Below are positions 8,146 to 18,278 of a stretch of 64,000 bases of DNA, one piece after another (positions within the stretch are counted from its first letter, which is position 1; each line of letters begins with the position of its first letter). A program made the translations under genes and the position numbers. The notes under the pieces were generated by a model. That model was not told the origin of the DNA and ran no database searches. It was given only the letters and a program-made list of their open reading frames with translations. This DNA comes from Paenibacillus rhizophilus (GTDB taxonomy: Bacteria; Bacillota; Bacilli; Paenibacillales; Paenibacillaceae), in NCBI RefSeq assembly GCF_003854965.1, contig NZ_RQPI01000010.1:99860-163859 (forward strand), in the 5' to 3' direction.

Positions 8146-11019
8146 TTGGCGAACGAAAACATAGTAATCAAAGGCGCGAGGGCGCATAATCTCAAAAATA
8201 TCGACGTGACGATACCGCGTGACCGATTCGTCGTGCTGACGGGACTAAGCGGCTCCGGCAAGTCGTCGCTGGCTTTCGATACCATCTATGCCGAAGGGCA
8301 GCGTCGGTATGTGGAGTCGTTGTCGGCTTACGCACGCCAGTTCCTAGGCCAAATGGAGAAGCCGGATGTCGATTCCATCGACGGCTTGTCCCCGGCCATT
8401 TCCATTGACCAGAAGACGACGAGCCGCAACCCGCGTTCCACCGTGGGAACGGTGACGGAGATTTACGACTATCTGCGACTGCTGTTCGCGCGGATTGGAC
8501 ATCCCCACTGCCCGGATCACGGCATCGAGATCACGTCTCAGACGGTGGAGCAGATGGTCGACCGAATCATGCAGTACCCGGAGAAGACGAGATTGCAGAT
8601 TCTCGCGCCGGTCATTTCAGGCCGCAAAGGCGAGCACAAGAGCCTGTTTGCAGAGATTTCGAAGCAGGGCTTTGTCCGCGTGCGTGTGGACGGCGAGCTG
8701 CGTGATTTATCCGAGGACATCGAGCTTGAGAAGAACAAGAAGCATACGATCGAGGTTGTGGTCGACCGGATCGTCATCAAGGAAGAGGTCGAGTCCCGGT
8801 TGACGGATTCAATCGAGACGGCCCTGAAGCTGTCGGGCGGAAAAATCCTCGTCGACATCATCGGACAGGAGGAGCTGCTGTTCAGCTCCAACTTTGCCTG
8901 CCCCGTATGCGGCTTCAGCATGGAAGAGCTGGCTCCGCGCATGTTCTCCTTCAACAGTCCGTTCGGGGCATGCCCGGAATGCGACGGTCTTGGAGCGCAA
9001 ATGGTGGTCGATCCCGAACTGCTCGTTCCGGACTCCGGGAAATCGATCGAAGACGGCGCTTTTTTGGCCTGGACCGGCAGCACGTCCAACTATTACCCGC
9101 AGTTTCTGAAATCGGTGTGCCAGCATTTTCATATTCCCCAAGATGTGCCGGTGAGCGAATTGACGCCGGAGCATATGAATAAGCTGCTGAACGGCACGGG
9201 GAGCGAGAAAATCCGTTTCCGCTATGAGAACGACTTCGGGCAGCGCAAGGAAGCGATGGTTCCCTTTGAAGGCATTATCCCGAACCTTCAGCGCCGTTAC
9301 CGCGAGACGGCGTCCGAGGGCATCCGGGAATTTATCGAAGGCTTTATGAGCGCCAAGCCATGCCCCGTATGCAAAGGCAAACGGCTGAAGCGTGAAATCC
9401 TGGGCGTGACGGTAGGCGGAAAGAACATCGCCGACGTAACCGATCTGTCGATCGGGGACGGCCAGCGCTTTTTCGGAGACCTCTCCTTAAGCGAAAAAGA
9501 AATGGCCATCGCCAATCTCATTCTTAAGGAGATCAGCAGCCGTCTCGGTTTCCTCGTCAATGTCGGTCTCGATTATTTAACGCTCAGCCGTTCGGCCGGT
9601 TCGCTGTCCGGCGGCGAGGCCCAGCGCATTCGGCTTGCGACACAGATCGGCTCAAGCCTCATGGGCGTGCTGTACATCCTGGACGAGCCGAGCATCGGCT
9701 TGCACCAACGTGACAATGACCGGCTTATCTCGACGCTCGCGCATATGCGCGATCTTGGCAACACCCTGATTGTCGTCGAGCATGATGAGGATACGATGCT
9801 GGCGTCTGATTATATCATCGACATCGGTCCGGGAGCGGGCATCCATGGCGGCAACGTTATCGCCCAGGGAACGCCGCAGGAAATCATGAACGACCCCAAC
9901 TCGCTGACCGGCGAGTATCTCAGCGGACGCAAATTCATCCCGGTTACATCCAAGCGGCGCGCGACCGACGACCGCTGGCTGGAAATCCGGGGAGCCAAGG
10001 AAAACAATCTCAAGAATGTGAATGTCAAAATTCCGCTCGGCGTCTTCACGGCGGTAACCGGCGTGTCCGGTTCCGGCAAGTCGTCGCTCGTCAACGAAAT
10101 TCTGTACAAGAGTCTCGCCAGAGAGCTGAACAAAGCGGTTAAAGTGCGTCCAGGTCAACATAAAGAGATTCGCGGCCTTGACCAGCTGGACAAGGTTATT
10201 GATATCGACCAATCGCCGATCGGGCGTACGCCGCGATCCAACCCGGCAACCTATACGGGAGTGTTCGACGATATCCGCGACTTGTTCTCCAAGACGAATG
10301 AAGCGAAGATCAGAGGCTTTCAGAAAGGCCGCTTCAGCTTTAACGTCAAGGGCGGCCGCTGCGAAGCTTGCCGGGGCGACGGCATTATCAAGATTGAGAT
10401 GCACTTCCTGCCGGACGTCTATGTTCCATGTGAGGTCTGCAAGGGCAAACGCTACAACCGCGAAACGCTGGAAGTCAAGTACAAAGGCAAGAACATTGCC
10501 GATGTGCTGGGGATGACTGTAGAGGACGGAACGGAATTTTTCCAAAACATACCTAAGATTCACCGTAAGCTGCAGACGCTGCTTGATGTGGGCCTAGGCT
10601 ATATCAAGCTGGGACAGCCGGGAACGACCCTTTCCGGCGGGGAAGCCCAGCGTGTGAAGCTGGCGTCGGAGCTGTACCGCCGGAGCACGGGCAAGACGCT
10701 GTACATTCTGGACGAGCCGACGACAGGCCTGCATGTAGACGATATCGGCCGTCTGCTGGAAGTGCTGCACCGCCTGGTCGAATCGGGCGAATCCGTGCTT
10801 GTCATCGAGCACAACCTCGACGTTATCAAGACGGCTGATTATATTATCGACATGGGACCGGAAGGCGGAAGCGGCGGCGGAACAGTCATTGCAACCGGGA
10901 CGCCGGAGAAAATTATCGAGGTATCCGAATCGTACACAGGGAAATATTTAAAGCCGATTTTGCTTCGCGATACGGCCCGTACGGAGGCATTGATGCTTCA
11001 GGCTGTGGAGGCGAAGTAA
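8146..11019 (+). CDS. uvrA: Excinuclease ABC subunit A
   Basis: UvrA is the damage-sensing ABC-type ATPase dimer that starts nucleotide excision repair and loads UvrB. The start is TTG at 8146, because a perfect AAGGAGG lies 8 nt upstream and the protein then begins [19 protein letters not shown], like other UvrAs; this gives 957 residues, the usual size. Seen in order: Walker [10 protein letters not shown] (about 33-41), a CxxC...CxxC zinc site in [18 protein letters not shown]...CPEC, the first signature [12 protein letters not shown], second Walker [10 protein letters not shown], a second zinc module CEAC...CEVC, and the second signature [12 protein letters not shown]. The longer frame back to 8017 runs over repeat DNA and lacks a start signal. 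A bidirectional terminator follows. Confidence 0.98.
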   Translation: MANENIVIKGARAHNLKNIDVTIPRDRFVVLTGLSGSGKSSLAFDTIYAEGQRRYVESLSAYARQFLGQMEKPDVDSIDGLSPAISIDQKTTSRNPRSTVGTVTEIYDYLRLLFARIGHPHCPDHGIEITSQTVEQMVDRIMQYPEKTRLQILAPVISGRKGEHKSLFAEISKQGFVRVRVDGELRDLSEDIELEKNKKHTIEVVVDRIVIKEEVESRLTDSIETALKLSGGKILVDIIGQEELLFSSNFACPVCGFSMEELAPRMFSFNSPFGACPECDGLGAQMVVDPELLVPDSGKSIEDGAFLAWTGSTSNYYPQFLKSVCQHFHIPQDVPVSELTPEHMNKLLNGTGSEKIRFRYENDFGQRKEAMVPFEGIIPNLQRRYRETASEGIREFIEGFMSAKPCPVCKGKRLKREILGVTVGGKNIADVTDLSIGDGQRFFGDLSLSEKEMAIANLILKEISSRLGFLVNVGLDYLTLSRSAGSLSGGEAQRIRLATQIGSSLMGVLYILDEPSIGLHQRDNDRLISTLAHMRDLGNTLIVVEHDEDTMLASDYIIDIGPGAGIHGGNVIAQGTPQEIMNDPNSLTGEYLSGRKFIPVTSKRRATDDRWLEIRGAKENNLKNVNVKIPLGVFTAVTGVSGSGKSSLVNEILYKSLARELNKAVKVRPGQHKEIRGLDQLDKVIDIDQSPIGRTPRSNPATYTGVFDDIRDLFSKTNEAKIRGFQKGRFSFNVKGGRCEACRGDGIIKIEMHFLPDVYVPCEVCKGKRYNRETLEVKYKGKNIADVLGMTVEDGTEFFQNIPKIHRKLQTLLDVGLGYIKLGQPGTTLSGGEAQRVKLASELYRRSTGKTLYILDEPTTGLHVDDIGRLLEVLHRLVESGESVLVIEHNLDVIKTADYIIDMGPEGGSGGGTVIATGTPEKIIEVSESYTGKYLKPILLRDTARTEALMLQAVEAK

Positions 11020-11063
11020 GAAGCGATGGTTTCTAAGCGAAGGTTTCTATAGAGAAAATAACA

Positions 11064-11096
11064 AAGGACCGCGGCAAACTGCCGCGGTCCTTCCTT
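11064..11096. terminator. Bidirectional terminator between uvrA and the nitrite/sulfite reductase gene
   Basis: AAGGACCGCGGCA (11064-11076) pairs perfectly with TGCCGCGGTCCTT (11080-11092) around a 3-nt loop, with A- and T-rich flanks on both sides. It serves the two convergent genes. Confidence 0.9.
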
Positions 11097-11129
11097 CGTA
11101 TTCAACTTCCCGATATTTCAATCTTTCAA

Positions 11130-12764
11130 TCAAGAGGCGGTCGCGGCCAGGATCGAGCTCAGCTTTTCCTGGAAGGCAGGCAGGCCAACGCGTTCGGCGA
11201 ATGCATGGAAGCCCTCGCCCGCGGCGCGCTCGCTCTTGTAGAACAGCAGAAGCTGCTCAACCACGCCTGCCACTTCGTCCGCCTTGACGCGCCCTTTAAG
11301 CGGCTGCGCAAACTTTGCGGCCGGGCCCTGAGCTCCGCCGCCAAGCGTACCGCCGATGGCGATATCATAGGCTTCAACCATGCCTTCGGGGGTCTTCACC
11401 AAAGCGCCCTGCAGTCCGATGTCTGCGATCTGCTTCTGCCCGCAGGCATTCGGGCAGCCGATCAGATGAATGCGCACCTTCTCTTCAAGCGTCAGGCGCT
11501 CGTCCAGAAATTCGGCAATGGCTACGGCCCTTTTTTTGGTCTCCACCAGAGCCAGACTGCAGAACTCGTTGCCGGTGCAGGCTACTGTACGGCTGATAAA
11601 GTGCTTCGGCGCAGACGACAGGCGCTTCAGCACAGGCGCGGCCAGCAGCTCATCGACCTTGTCGTTCGGCACGCCGCTGAGAATCGCGTTCTGCGACATC
11701 GTCGTGCGGATGTTGCCGTCGCCATAAGCGTCGGCCAGATCGGCCAACTGCGTCAGCTCGTCGGCGTTAAGCCGTCCTACGGGTACGTTCAGGCCGACAT
11801 AATTCAGCCCCTGCTGCGGCTGCGGATGCACGCCGTCGAAATAGGCGGCCTGCCAGCCGGCCGTTTTGTCCTCGCCCCGTGCAGGCAGCTCCCCGATCAC
11901 TTCAACCAGCTTGTCCTTGAATTTCTCCGTGCCCCAATCGGCCAGCAGAAATTTCAGCCGGGCATGGTGCCGCTTCTCGCGGTATCCATAGTCGCGGAAG
12001 ATCGTCGCCACTCCCGTCGCCACCTTCAATACCTCGTCCGGGCGGACAAAGATATCGAGCTTCTGCGCCAGGTGCGGCTTGGCGGACAGTCCGCCGCCGA
12101 CCATGACATGGAAGCCGACGGTTTCTTGACCGTCAATTTCCTTAACGGCAGGTGTAAATGCCAAATCGTTGATCTCCGCATGGGCGTTGTTATAAGGGTT
12201 GGCGGAAATCGACATTTTCAGCTTGCGCGGAAGGTTGGAGAAATCGCGGTTCAGCATGAAGAAGCCATTCACTTCGTCGACAAGGGCTTTGGTATCCAGC
12301 AGTTCGTCCTTGTCGATCCCGGCGAGCGGATTTCCGACAATGGTGCGCGGGCAGTCGCCGCACGCCTCGAACGAATATAGGCCGACCTCTTCCAGGCGTT
12401 TGAAAATGTCCGGGAAATTGTCCACAGTCAGCCAGTGGAACTGGATCGCCTGCCGGGTTGTAATATCGACGAGTTCTCTACCGTAAAGCCGGGAGATATC
12501 GGCTAAGGTCCGCGCCTGCGCGGATGTCATGATGCCGGTGTTGATGCGGACACGCATCATAAAATGACCGTTCTTCGGTTTCTGCTGATACACGCCCGCC
12601 CATTTGAAGAGGTCCAGATCATCGGCCGGAATGGAGTCGTAACCCTCCAGCGCATATTTTTCAATAATAGTGCGAATAACGTCCAGTCCGTCTTTTTCCA
12701 GTTTGACTAATTCGAATTTAGACAGCTTGTCCGGATCTTTGGTCCAAATCGGCTCATATGCCAT
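11130..12764 (-). CDS. Ferredoxin-type nitrite/sulfite reductase (NirA-like)
   Basis: This 544-residue enzyme is a siroheme/[4Fe-4S] reductase carrying out a six-electron reduction of nitrite to ammonia or sulfite to sulfide. It has two ferrodoxin-like half-domains (GHFMMRVRINTGIMTSAQ and its later counterpart) and the four cluster cysteines in ACTGNEFCSLALVETK (C-x5-C) and GCPNACGQ (C-x3-C), at about residues 395-440. The CTGxxFC form with ETK after it is the NirA pattern; sulfite reductases usually read CPALPTC there, so nitrite is my preferred substrate. AAGGAGG lies 8 nt before the ATG. No siroheme synthesis, ferredoxin or nitrate transport gene is nearby. The upstream region carries two palindromes that may be operator sites. 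Confidence 0.88.
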   Translation of the reverse strand: MAYEPIWTKDPDKLSKFELVKLEKDGLDVIRTIIEKYALEGYDSIPADDLDLFKWAGVYQQKPKNGHFMMRVRINTGIMTSAQARTLADISRLYGRELVDITTRQAIQFHWLTVDNFPDIFKRLEEVGLYSFEACGDCPRTIVGNPLAGIDKDELLDTKALVDEVNGFFMLNRDFSNLPRKLKMSISANPYNNAHAEINDLAFTPAVKEIDGQETVGFHVMVGGGLSAKPHLAQKLDIFVRPDEVLKVATGVATIFRDYGYREKRHHARLKFLLADWGTEKFKDKLVEVIGELPARGEDKTAGWQAAYFDGVHPQPQQGLNYVGLNVPVGRLNADELTQLADLADAYGDGNIRTTMSQNAILSGVPNDKVDELLAAPVLKRLSSAPKHFISRTVACTGNEFCSLALVETKKRAVAIAEFLDERLTLEEKVRIHLIGCPNACGQKQIADIGLQGALVKTPEGMVEAYDIAIGGTLGGGAQGPAAKFAQPLKGRVKADEVAGVVEQLLLFYKSERAAGEGFHAFAERVGLPAFQEKLSSILAATAS

Positions 12765-12853
12765 TGATGTTGCCTCCTTCAGAATCCTTGACGGTTTGCG
12801 CCGGTTTCGCGCTCATTTCTAATATAAATCCGACGAGGTCGCTATGATATTAG

Positions 12854-12938
12854 TTTGATGGTATCAAATAATCCGGCCTCCCGTATGTGAAGTAAGGTAT
12901 AGCTCGTATAACAATTGTTTATGGAACCTCCAGGTTCC
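12854..12938. promoter_or_regulatory. Two palindromes upstream of the nitrite/sulfite reductase gene
   Basis: TTTGAT-GGT-ATCAAA (12854-12868) and GGAACCT-CC-AGGTTCC (12923-12938) are perfect inverted repeats within 175 bp of the reductase start, with the palindrome AACAATTGTT next to the second (12910-12919). They could be repressor or activator sites; I cannot name the regulator. The remainder of 12765-13235 shows no gene. Confidence 0.4.
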
Positions 12939-13235
12939 GTTGATAAATACAAGGCATATGCTCGGCCCGCAGCGCGTAAGATTCAAACAGGGACAATCCC
13001 GTTAATATAGTTATTAGTAGGATGTAAAAGAGATTTTCCGTCTCAGGCACATTGAAAATTAAATATTCGCATTAGGTGTCAATGAAGGTTGTCACAAGTA
13101 CATAGTTTTTTGTAAAAATCCTATTGCGCGCCGTCTTTGGTAACGGTAACATAGAAGTGAAAATGCATAAGCAGAGAGTAGACGGTGCCGCTGATGGGCA
13201 TGTCTGCTCGACAACCATTAGGAGGAGGTAGGGCT

Positions 13236-13445
13236 ATGCTGCTTGCGGAAGCCGCCACGGCAACTGCGTCCAGATTTCATACCTTTGATGTGTTTATGAT
13301 TTTGTTCACGGTGCTCATAGCGACCGGGGTTGTCCGGCTGCTCAGAGCCCCGCAGAAGAACAAGTTTGCGATTGCCTTCGGAATCGTCAGTCTGCTGGTC
13401 TTTCTCGTTTCCGACTATGCCATGGTCAAATATTGGCTAAGCTGA
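13236..13445 (+). CDS. Small two-helix membrane protein (possibly DUF2759-like)
   Basis: This encodes 69 residues with two hydrophobic helices (about 17-36 and 44-64) separated by a short basic loop RLLRAPQKNK. It resembles the small two-helix proteins of Bacillota grouped as DUF2759, but I hold that loosely and no function is known. The start is ATG 13236, which has AGGAGG 7 nt upstream; an in-frame upstream GTG/ATG at 13185 lacks such a signal. It is followed by a strong terminator and then the protease gene, so it is probably monocistronic. Confidence 0.7.
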   Translation: MLLAEAATATASRFHTFDVFMILFTVLIATGVVRLLRAPQKNKFAIAFGIVSLLVFLVSDYAMVKYWLS

Positions 13446-13498
13446 AGAGCCGGCGTTTTCATGGAATGATTACAGAAGAATCGTTTGTTTATCGACGA

Positions 13499-13540
13499 AG
13501 ACACCTTTGCCGCCTGCGGGAATCAAGGTGTCTTTTTTTC
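13499..13540 (+). terminator. Terminator after the small membrane protein gene
   Basis: AGACACCTT (13499-13507) pairs with AAGGTGTCT (13525-13533), followed by a long T run. It separates the small gene from the protease gene. Confidence 0.85.
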
Positions 13541-13596
13541 TTTTTTTCAAGCGGGGCGGCACAAAGATAATACAGATTTAATAAAGGGGACAACAT

Positions 13597-14715
13597 ATGG
13601 AAAAAGATGGTATGATGCGAAACAAAGGCCTGCGCTTGCTGCTGTGCAGCATTGCACTGGGACTGGCTCTAAGCTGGAGCGTACCCGTGTCCGAAGCGGC
13701 GCGGAAAGGAGAAACGGCTGCCACGCATCCTTCCTCCACAGAAGCAGGTGTATTCGCTGCGGACCCGATTCCGCAAATTTATAAAAGACTGTCCCCATCG
13801 GTCGTCGGCATTATCGGCAAAGGCCAGGGCGGAAAAAATACGGGTCTGGACAACCGTTACAATCTGGTGCATGGCTCGGGCGTGATCATCACAAGCGGCG
13901 GCTGGATCGTCACCAATGCGCATGTCATCGAGTCTATGCAAAATGCCACGGTCGTGACATCGGACGGCAAATCGTACGGCATCAAGGATTACTATGCGGA
14001 TGAAGTCAGCGATATTGCGCTGCTCAAGATCAACGCGGCCTATCTAAAGCCTGCCTCCTTCGCCGAAGCATCGAATGTGAAAGTGGGCGAGAAGGTCATT
14101 GCCATCGGCTCGCCCTTGTCTTTTGCGCTCCGCAACTCCGCCACCGTCGGTGTTGTCAGCGGCTCGGGACGGGTGGTCGATGCCTCGTACCGGCTTCTGC
14201 AGAGCGATGCCGCCATCAATCCGGGCAACAGCGGCGGTCCCCTCGTTAATATGAGCGGAAAGGTTATTGGCATCGTCAGCATGAAATACTCGGCTGTCGG
14301 CGTGGAAAATACGGGATTTGCGATTCCTGCGGAGACGGTCCGCTATATCATCAAGCAGCTGCTTGCTTACGGTGAAGTAAGACGACCAAGTCTTGGACTC
14401 GAGCTTCAGGAGAGCTGGTCCGCTATTGTCGGACTGCCGGCGGAAGATCCTCTAACCGTTACGAAGGCGGTCTCGGCGGAAGCCCGCAAAGCCGGTATAG
14501 CCGAAGGCGACGAGCTGTACAGCATCGACGGTCACCGTGTAACCTCTGCGGTCGATATCAATGAGCTGTTCAAAAGCTATCGTCCGGGACAGACCGTCGA
14601 GCTGCTCATGCAGAGCGGAGGAGATATCGTTCAGCGCAAGCTGGTGCTGGGAGAAGGAGATCCTATGGTTAATAAGGGGGATGGCGGCAGCGAAGATGAA
14701 GGACCGGAAGAGTAA
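13597..14715 (+). CDS. HtrA/DegP-like secreted serine protease with PDZ domain
   Basis: This 372-residue trypsin-like protease is probably exported. It has a signal peptide (hydrophobic core about 12-30, then VSEAA) and a chymotrypsin-fold domain with the catalytic triad His109 (TNAHVI), Asp139 (SDIALL) and Ser212 (NPGNSGGPL). A PDZ domain (about 262-355) includes GIAEGDELYSIDGHRV, and the acidic tail reads GGSEDEGPEE. HtrA enzymes degrade or refold damaged envelope proteins. Unlike Bacillus HtrA/HtrB, which keep a membrane anchor, this one may be released or anchored by an uncleaved signal. AAAGGGG precedes the ATG. The next gene, also exported, starts 28 nt downstream, so the two likely form an operon. 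Confidence 0.9.
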   Translation: MEKDGMMRNKGLRLLLCSIALGLALSWSVPVSEAARKGETAATHPSSTEAGVFAADPIPQIYKRLSPSVVGIIGKGQGGKNTGLDNRYNLVHGSGVIITSGGWIVTNAHVIESMQNATVVTSDGKSYGIKDYYADEVSDIALLKINAAYLKPASFAEASNVKVGEKVIAIGSPLSFALRNSATVGVVSGSGRVVDASYRLLQSDAAINPGNSGGPLVNMSGKVIGIVSMKYSAVGVENTGFAIPAETVRYIIKQLLAYGEVRRPSLGLELQESWSAIVGLPAEDPLTVTKAVSAEARKAGIAEGDELYSIDGHRVTSAVDINELFKSYRPGQTVELLMQSGGDIVQRKLVLGEGDPMVNKGDGGSEDEGPEE

Positions 14716-14743
14716 CAAGAAGCGAAAGCGGGGAGAGCTGGAT

Positions 14744-16657
14744 ATGAACAAGATGTGCCTAAGAGTCCTGCATGTCGCGCTGGCCGCGCTGATTATCCTG
14801 GCCATGCTGCCGATGAACGGTGCGGGGGCAGCGGAGAGAGAGACCCTACTGCTGACGCTCAAGTTAGGCAGCAAGCAGGCAAAAGCGAATGGACAAGTTA
14901 TGGTCATCGCCGCGCCTTTCTCCGAAAACGGCAGTGTCATGGTCCCGCTCGGGGTGTTCAAAAAAGCGTTCGGCAGCGGCGTCTCGCTGGGAAATGACGA
15001 TGTTGTCAAAGTAACCTACGGTCCTCATACGGGCGCAATGACCATCGGCGGAACGATCGCCTGGAAGGACGGACAGAAAGTGAAGCTGGCTGCTCCGCCG
15101 CGGATGGTGAACGGGGTGCTTATGGTTCCGCTGCGCTTTGTAGCCGGGGTCATCGGAGCGGAGATTTCGGTTGGCAGCGGCGGGAGCATCGTTGTGGCGC
15201 TGTCTGCCGCAAATTCGGGGGGTGACAGCCTGCTGGAGAGCGGCATCGACAGCGAAGCGGGCAAGACGAAGGTCGGAAACAGCTATTATGAGTGGAGCAT
15301 GCTTTACCCGGCCGGGCTCATCATCGGTGACAGCGGCGGAGAAGAGGGCGTGTCCAGCTTCATGAGCGCCGATAATGGTTATTATCTGGAGGTTCATGTG
15401 GCGCCGCAGGGTGCTGCCCCGGACGCCGACGAACTGCTGGAGCAGCTCGTGAGGAGCTCCGAGGACAGCGGAGAGGTCGTGCTGGACCGGGAAATTTTCC
15501 CGCAGGCAGCCGTTCCCTATGCACGCATTGTCAGCAAGGACCCCGCCGGAGCCTTGTGGGAAGGCCGCGGATATTATGCCAATGGGCGGTTGTATCAGCT
15601 GTATTTGACGGATGACAACGCCGTTAACTATAAAGACTTTGCCAAGTACGCTGTGCTGCTCGATTCATTTCGTCCCTTTTTTGACGATAAGGACAGCTCG
15701 ATTCGCGATCTGTCGACCGTTCGAAACGGCCTGCGCTCTGCCGGCAGCGACGATTTCGGCATTTCTCTGCAGGTACCCGCCGCATGGAGCATTGACAACC
15801 GGCATCTCGTCTATGGGAGCAAAGACGGCAGTTATTTGAAGCTGAATATCAGCTCGGCGCCGCCGGCATCGACTCTGGATAGCTGGGAAGAGGAGCTTCG
15901 CCTCAAGGATGCGGATCTTTTTGTGCCGGAGGCTTACCGTGAGCAGGGGGTTACGGCGATGGAGATATCCGGTGCTCCGGCGCGGGTGCGGGAAGTCCGC
16001 TATAATTACGGCGGTGGGTGGGTGACGGAGTACCAGACGCTGCTGCTGAAGAACGGCTACCGCTATTATGCGGAATATGGCGCTGCGGCGGGACAGGACG
16101 AGGATAAGGCGAAGTTCACGGCGGTTCTCGACTCGCTGAAGATTGATTTTGAGACCGTCAAAGAGAACTTCGGCCGCCTGGAGCAGAATGACTATCCCTC
16201 GTTGAAAAATAAGACCGTCACCAAAACATCGAAAATGTACGGCTATGCCATCGACATGCCGAGGCTGTGGACTTCGTATCAGGGGGGATTCGAAATGCAG
16301 GCCGTCGATTATCGGTTCACCGGCGGCAGATTCCAGATCGCTGTTCTTCCCGATGGTTCCTTGGATTATACAGTTAATCAGCTTAACGAATTCTACCGTA
16401 ATGCGGGCGGCGATCCGCAGGGGCCGTTCGTCGAAAGCGTGCAGGATATAACCTTTGCCGGAGAACCGGCGGTGGAAATGACTGTGCAGCAAAAAAAGAA
16501 TGGCATCCCTTCGCGCATCCGTGTCATCGTCTTCAGCCGCGAGGATGCCGTTTATACCCTAACGGCCACGCTGGGCGATGCGAACGCGACGGAAGCGCAG
16601 CAGGCGGCGCTGGATCGGACGCTCCAGTCGTTCTGGTTCACGGACGGAGGGAAGTAA
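14744..16657 (+). CDS. Secreted protein with copper-amine-oxidase-like N-terminal domain and three PsbP-like repeats
   Basis: This 637-residue protein has a signal peptide (about 1-29, ending GAGA). A first domain (about 35-155) shows the pattern VMVPLGVFKKAFG...VLMVPLRFVAGVIGAEI, typical of the copper amine oxidase N-terminal-like (stalk) domain common in Paenibacillus exported proteins. After it come three related segments of 130-145 residues starting near 180, 337 and 499. Each opens with a YPAG/VPAAW/MPRLW strand and ends with a Y-x-(L/F)...LDS(F/L) helix, much like the PsbP/Mog1 fold. Function is unknown; a substrate- or wall-binding role outside the cell is likely. ATG 14744 has GGGGAGAG just upstream. 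An extension to 14561 would overlap the protease gene and is rejected. Confidence 0.8.
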   Translation: MNKMCLRVLHVALAALIILAMLPMNGAGAAERETLLLTLKLGSKQAKANGQVMVIAAPFSENGSVMVPLGVFKKAFGSGVSLGNDDVVKVTYGPHTGAMTIGGTIAWKDGQKVKLAAPPRMVNGVLMVPLRFVAGVIGAEISVGSGGSIVVALSAANSGGDSLLESGIDSEAGKTKVGNSYYEWSMLYPAGLIIGDSGGEEGVSSFMSADNGYYLEVHVAPQGAAPDADELLEQLVRSSEDSGEVVLDREIFPQAAVPYARIVSKDPAGALWEGRGYYANGRLYQLYLTDDNAVNYKDFAKYAVLLDSFRPFFDDKDSSIRDLSTVRNGLRSAGSDDFGISLQVPAAWSIDNRHLVYGSKDGSYLKLNISSAPPASTLDSWEEELRLKDADLFVPEAYREQGVTAMEISGAPARVREVRYNYGGGWVTEYQTLLLKNGYRYYAEYGAAAGQDEDKAKFTAVLDSLKIDFETVKENFGRLEQNDYPSLKNKTVTKTSKMYGYAIDMPRLWTSYQGGFEMQAVDYRFTGGRFQIAVLPDGSLDYTVNQLNEFYRNAGGDPQGPFVESVQDITFAGEPAVEMTVQQKKNGIPSRIRVIVFSREDAVYTLTATLGDANATEAQQAALDRTLQSFWFTDGGK

Positions 16658-16704
16658 TAACGGGGGCAAGCGGTCTCGGACATAAGCCAGCTCTACCAAA
16701 TAGC

Positions 16705-16748
16705 AAGAACCTCCAAACCGCACTGAGGCGGAATGGAGGTTCTTTTTT
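16705..16748 (+). terminator. Terminator after the secreted repeat protein gene
   Basis: AAGAACCTCCA (16705-16715) pairs with TGGAGGTTCTT (16734-16744), followed by T residues. The 3' arm with its flank (GCGGAATGGAGGTTCT) is duplicated at 16751-16766, giving a second partial hairpin. Confidence 0.85.
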
Positions 16749-16819
16749 AAGCGGAATGGAGGTTCTATTTTTAAATAGAAAAGCTTGATTTGGCATTCCG
16801 TCTACCGCAGGGCAGGGAC

Positions 16820-17380
16820 TTAAGCGTTATACACGAAATTGAGATTCGCATCCTTGAGGAGCGGCGCCTTCTCGTCTTTGGCCGACAGCACCGGCACCAC
16901 ATCGATAGGCCACTTCACGCCGATGTCCGGGTCGTTCCACAGAATGCCTCCGTCGCATTCCGGCGCGTACAGCTCGTCGCACTTATACTGAACCTCCACG
17001 TCCTCGGTAAGCGTCATGAAGCCGTGGGCGAAGCCTTTGGGGATAAGCAGCTGCTTCTTGTTGTCCGCGCTCAGTTCGATTCCGAACCATTGGCCGTAAG
17101 AAGGGCTTCCTTTCCGGATATCGACAGCGACATCATAAATAACACCGCGCGTGCACCGGACGAGCTTCGTCTGCGCTTTGGGGTTCAACTGGTAATGGAG
17201 TCCGCGCAGCGTCCCTTTAACCGCCGAGTAGGACTGGTTATCCTGTACAAAATCCAGGTCGATCCCTTGTTCCAGGAATTTCGCCTGGCTGTAGGTTTCC
17301 ATGAACCATCCGCGATGGTCGCCGAAGACGGCGGGCTCTACGATAAACACGCCTTCCAGATTTGTTTTCGTGAATTTCAT
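16820..17380 (-). CDS. rfbC: dTDP-4-dehydrorhamnose 3,5-epimerase
   Basis: This 186-residue cupin epimerase carries out the third step of dTDP-L-rhamnose synthesis. Features seen: an EPAVFGDHRGWFMETYS start, the catalytic His in RGLHYQ, a conserved Lys/Arg core, GFAHGFMTL, and a late LWNDPDIGVKWPID segment. Size is normal. It lies 19 nt downstream of rfbA on the same strand, so the two are an operon; GGAAAGAG precedes the ATG. The other two rhamnose genes, rfbB and rfbD, are about 22 kb away on the opposite strand, at the far side of the AT-rich glycan cluster. The product feeds rhamnosyl transfer in that cluster. Confidence 0.97.
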   Translation of the reverse strand: MKFTKTNLEGVFIVEPAVFGDHRGWFMETYSQAKFLEQGIDLDFVQDNQSYSAVKGTLRGLHYQLNPKAQTKLVRCTRGVIYDVAVDIRKGSPSYGQWFGIELSADNKKQLLIPKGFAHGFMTLTEDVEVQYKCDELYAPECDGGILWNDPDIGVKWPIDVVPVLSAKDEKAPLLKDANLNFVYNA

Positions 17381-17399
17381 CTATTTCACTCTTTCCGCG

Positions 17400-18278
17400 T
17401 TAATATTTGATTTTGCCGGTGGCCACCTTGATCAAATACTGACCGTAGCCGGTTTTGCTCAGCTTCTCGCCGCAGCTCAGCAGCTGCTCTTCCGTAATCC
17501 ACCCGTTAATATATGCAATTTCCTCGGGGGCGGCGATTTTGATGCCCTGATGGTCCTCGATCGTTCTGACAAAATTCGTCGCGTCCACCAGACTCTGGTG
17601 CGTGCCGGTATCCAGCCACGTAAAGCCGCGTCCCAGAAGCTCCACATCCAGTTCGCCAAGCCGCAGATACTCCTCGTTGACCGAAGTGATTTCCAGTTCG
17701 CCCCGATGCGAAGGCTTTACATTTTTCGCAATGGAGACGACCCGGTTATCGTAAAAATACAGTCCCGTGACCGCATAGTTCGACTTGGGCTGTTCAGGCT
17801 TTTCTTCGATGCTAAGGACTTTGCCGTCCTGGTTGAATTCCACAACCCCAAAGCGTTCCGGATCGTTAACGTGATAGCCGAATACCGTAGCGCCCTGCGG
17901 TTTGTCCGAAGCGCGTTTCAGGATTTGACGCATACCGGCTCCATAATAAATATTGTCTCCGAGAACCATGGCGACCGATTCGCCGCCGATAAAGTCTTCG
18001 CCAAGGATAAAGGCCTGCGCTAACCCGTCGGGACTCGGCTGGACTTTATACTGCAGCGAAATGCCGAACTGGGAGCCGTCGCCCAGCAGACTCTCGAATC
18101 TCGGTGTGTCCTCGGGAGTCGAAATAATCAGAATGTCGTTGATTCCCGCCAGCATCAGGGTGGATAAAGGATAGTAAATCATCGGTTTGTCATAAACCGG
18201 CAGCAGCTGCTTGCTTGTAACCATCGTCAAAGGATATAGGCGCGTGCCGCTGCCGCCTGCTAGAATAATGCCTTTCAT
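17400..18278 (-). CDS. rfbA: Glucose-1-phosphate thymidylyltransferase
   Basis: This 292-residue nucleotidyltransferase makes dTDP-glucose from dTTP and glucose-1-phosphate, the first step of dTDP-rhamnose synthesis. The N-terminus [18 protein letters not shown] is the nucleotide-binding signature; further family blocks are [32 protein letters not shown] and the [19 protein letters not shown] stretch. A GGGAGAG site precedes the ATG. rfbC follows immediately. The 280-bp gap to the divergent U32 gene should hold both promoters. Confidence 0.97.
   Translation of the reverse strand: MKGIILAGGSGTRLYPLTMVTSKQLLPVYDKPMIYYPLSTLMLAGINDILIISTPEDTPRFESLLGDGSQFGISLQYKVQPSPDGLAQAFILGEDFIGGESVAMVLGDNIYYGAGMRQILKRASDKPQGATVFGYHVNDPERFGVVEFNQDGKVLSIEEKPEQPKSNYAVTGLYFYDNRVVSIAKNVKPSHRGELEITSVNEEYLRLGELDVELLGRGFTWLDTGTHQSLVDATNFVRTIEDHQGIKIAAPEEIAYINGWITEEQLLSCGEKLSKTGYGQYLIKVATGKIKY

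Noticed and set aside
14561..14743. Upstream extension of the secreted repeat protein
   Set aside because: It overlaps the protease gene and would bury the signal peptide; ATG 14744 has its own ribosome site.
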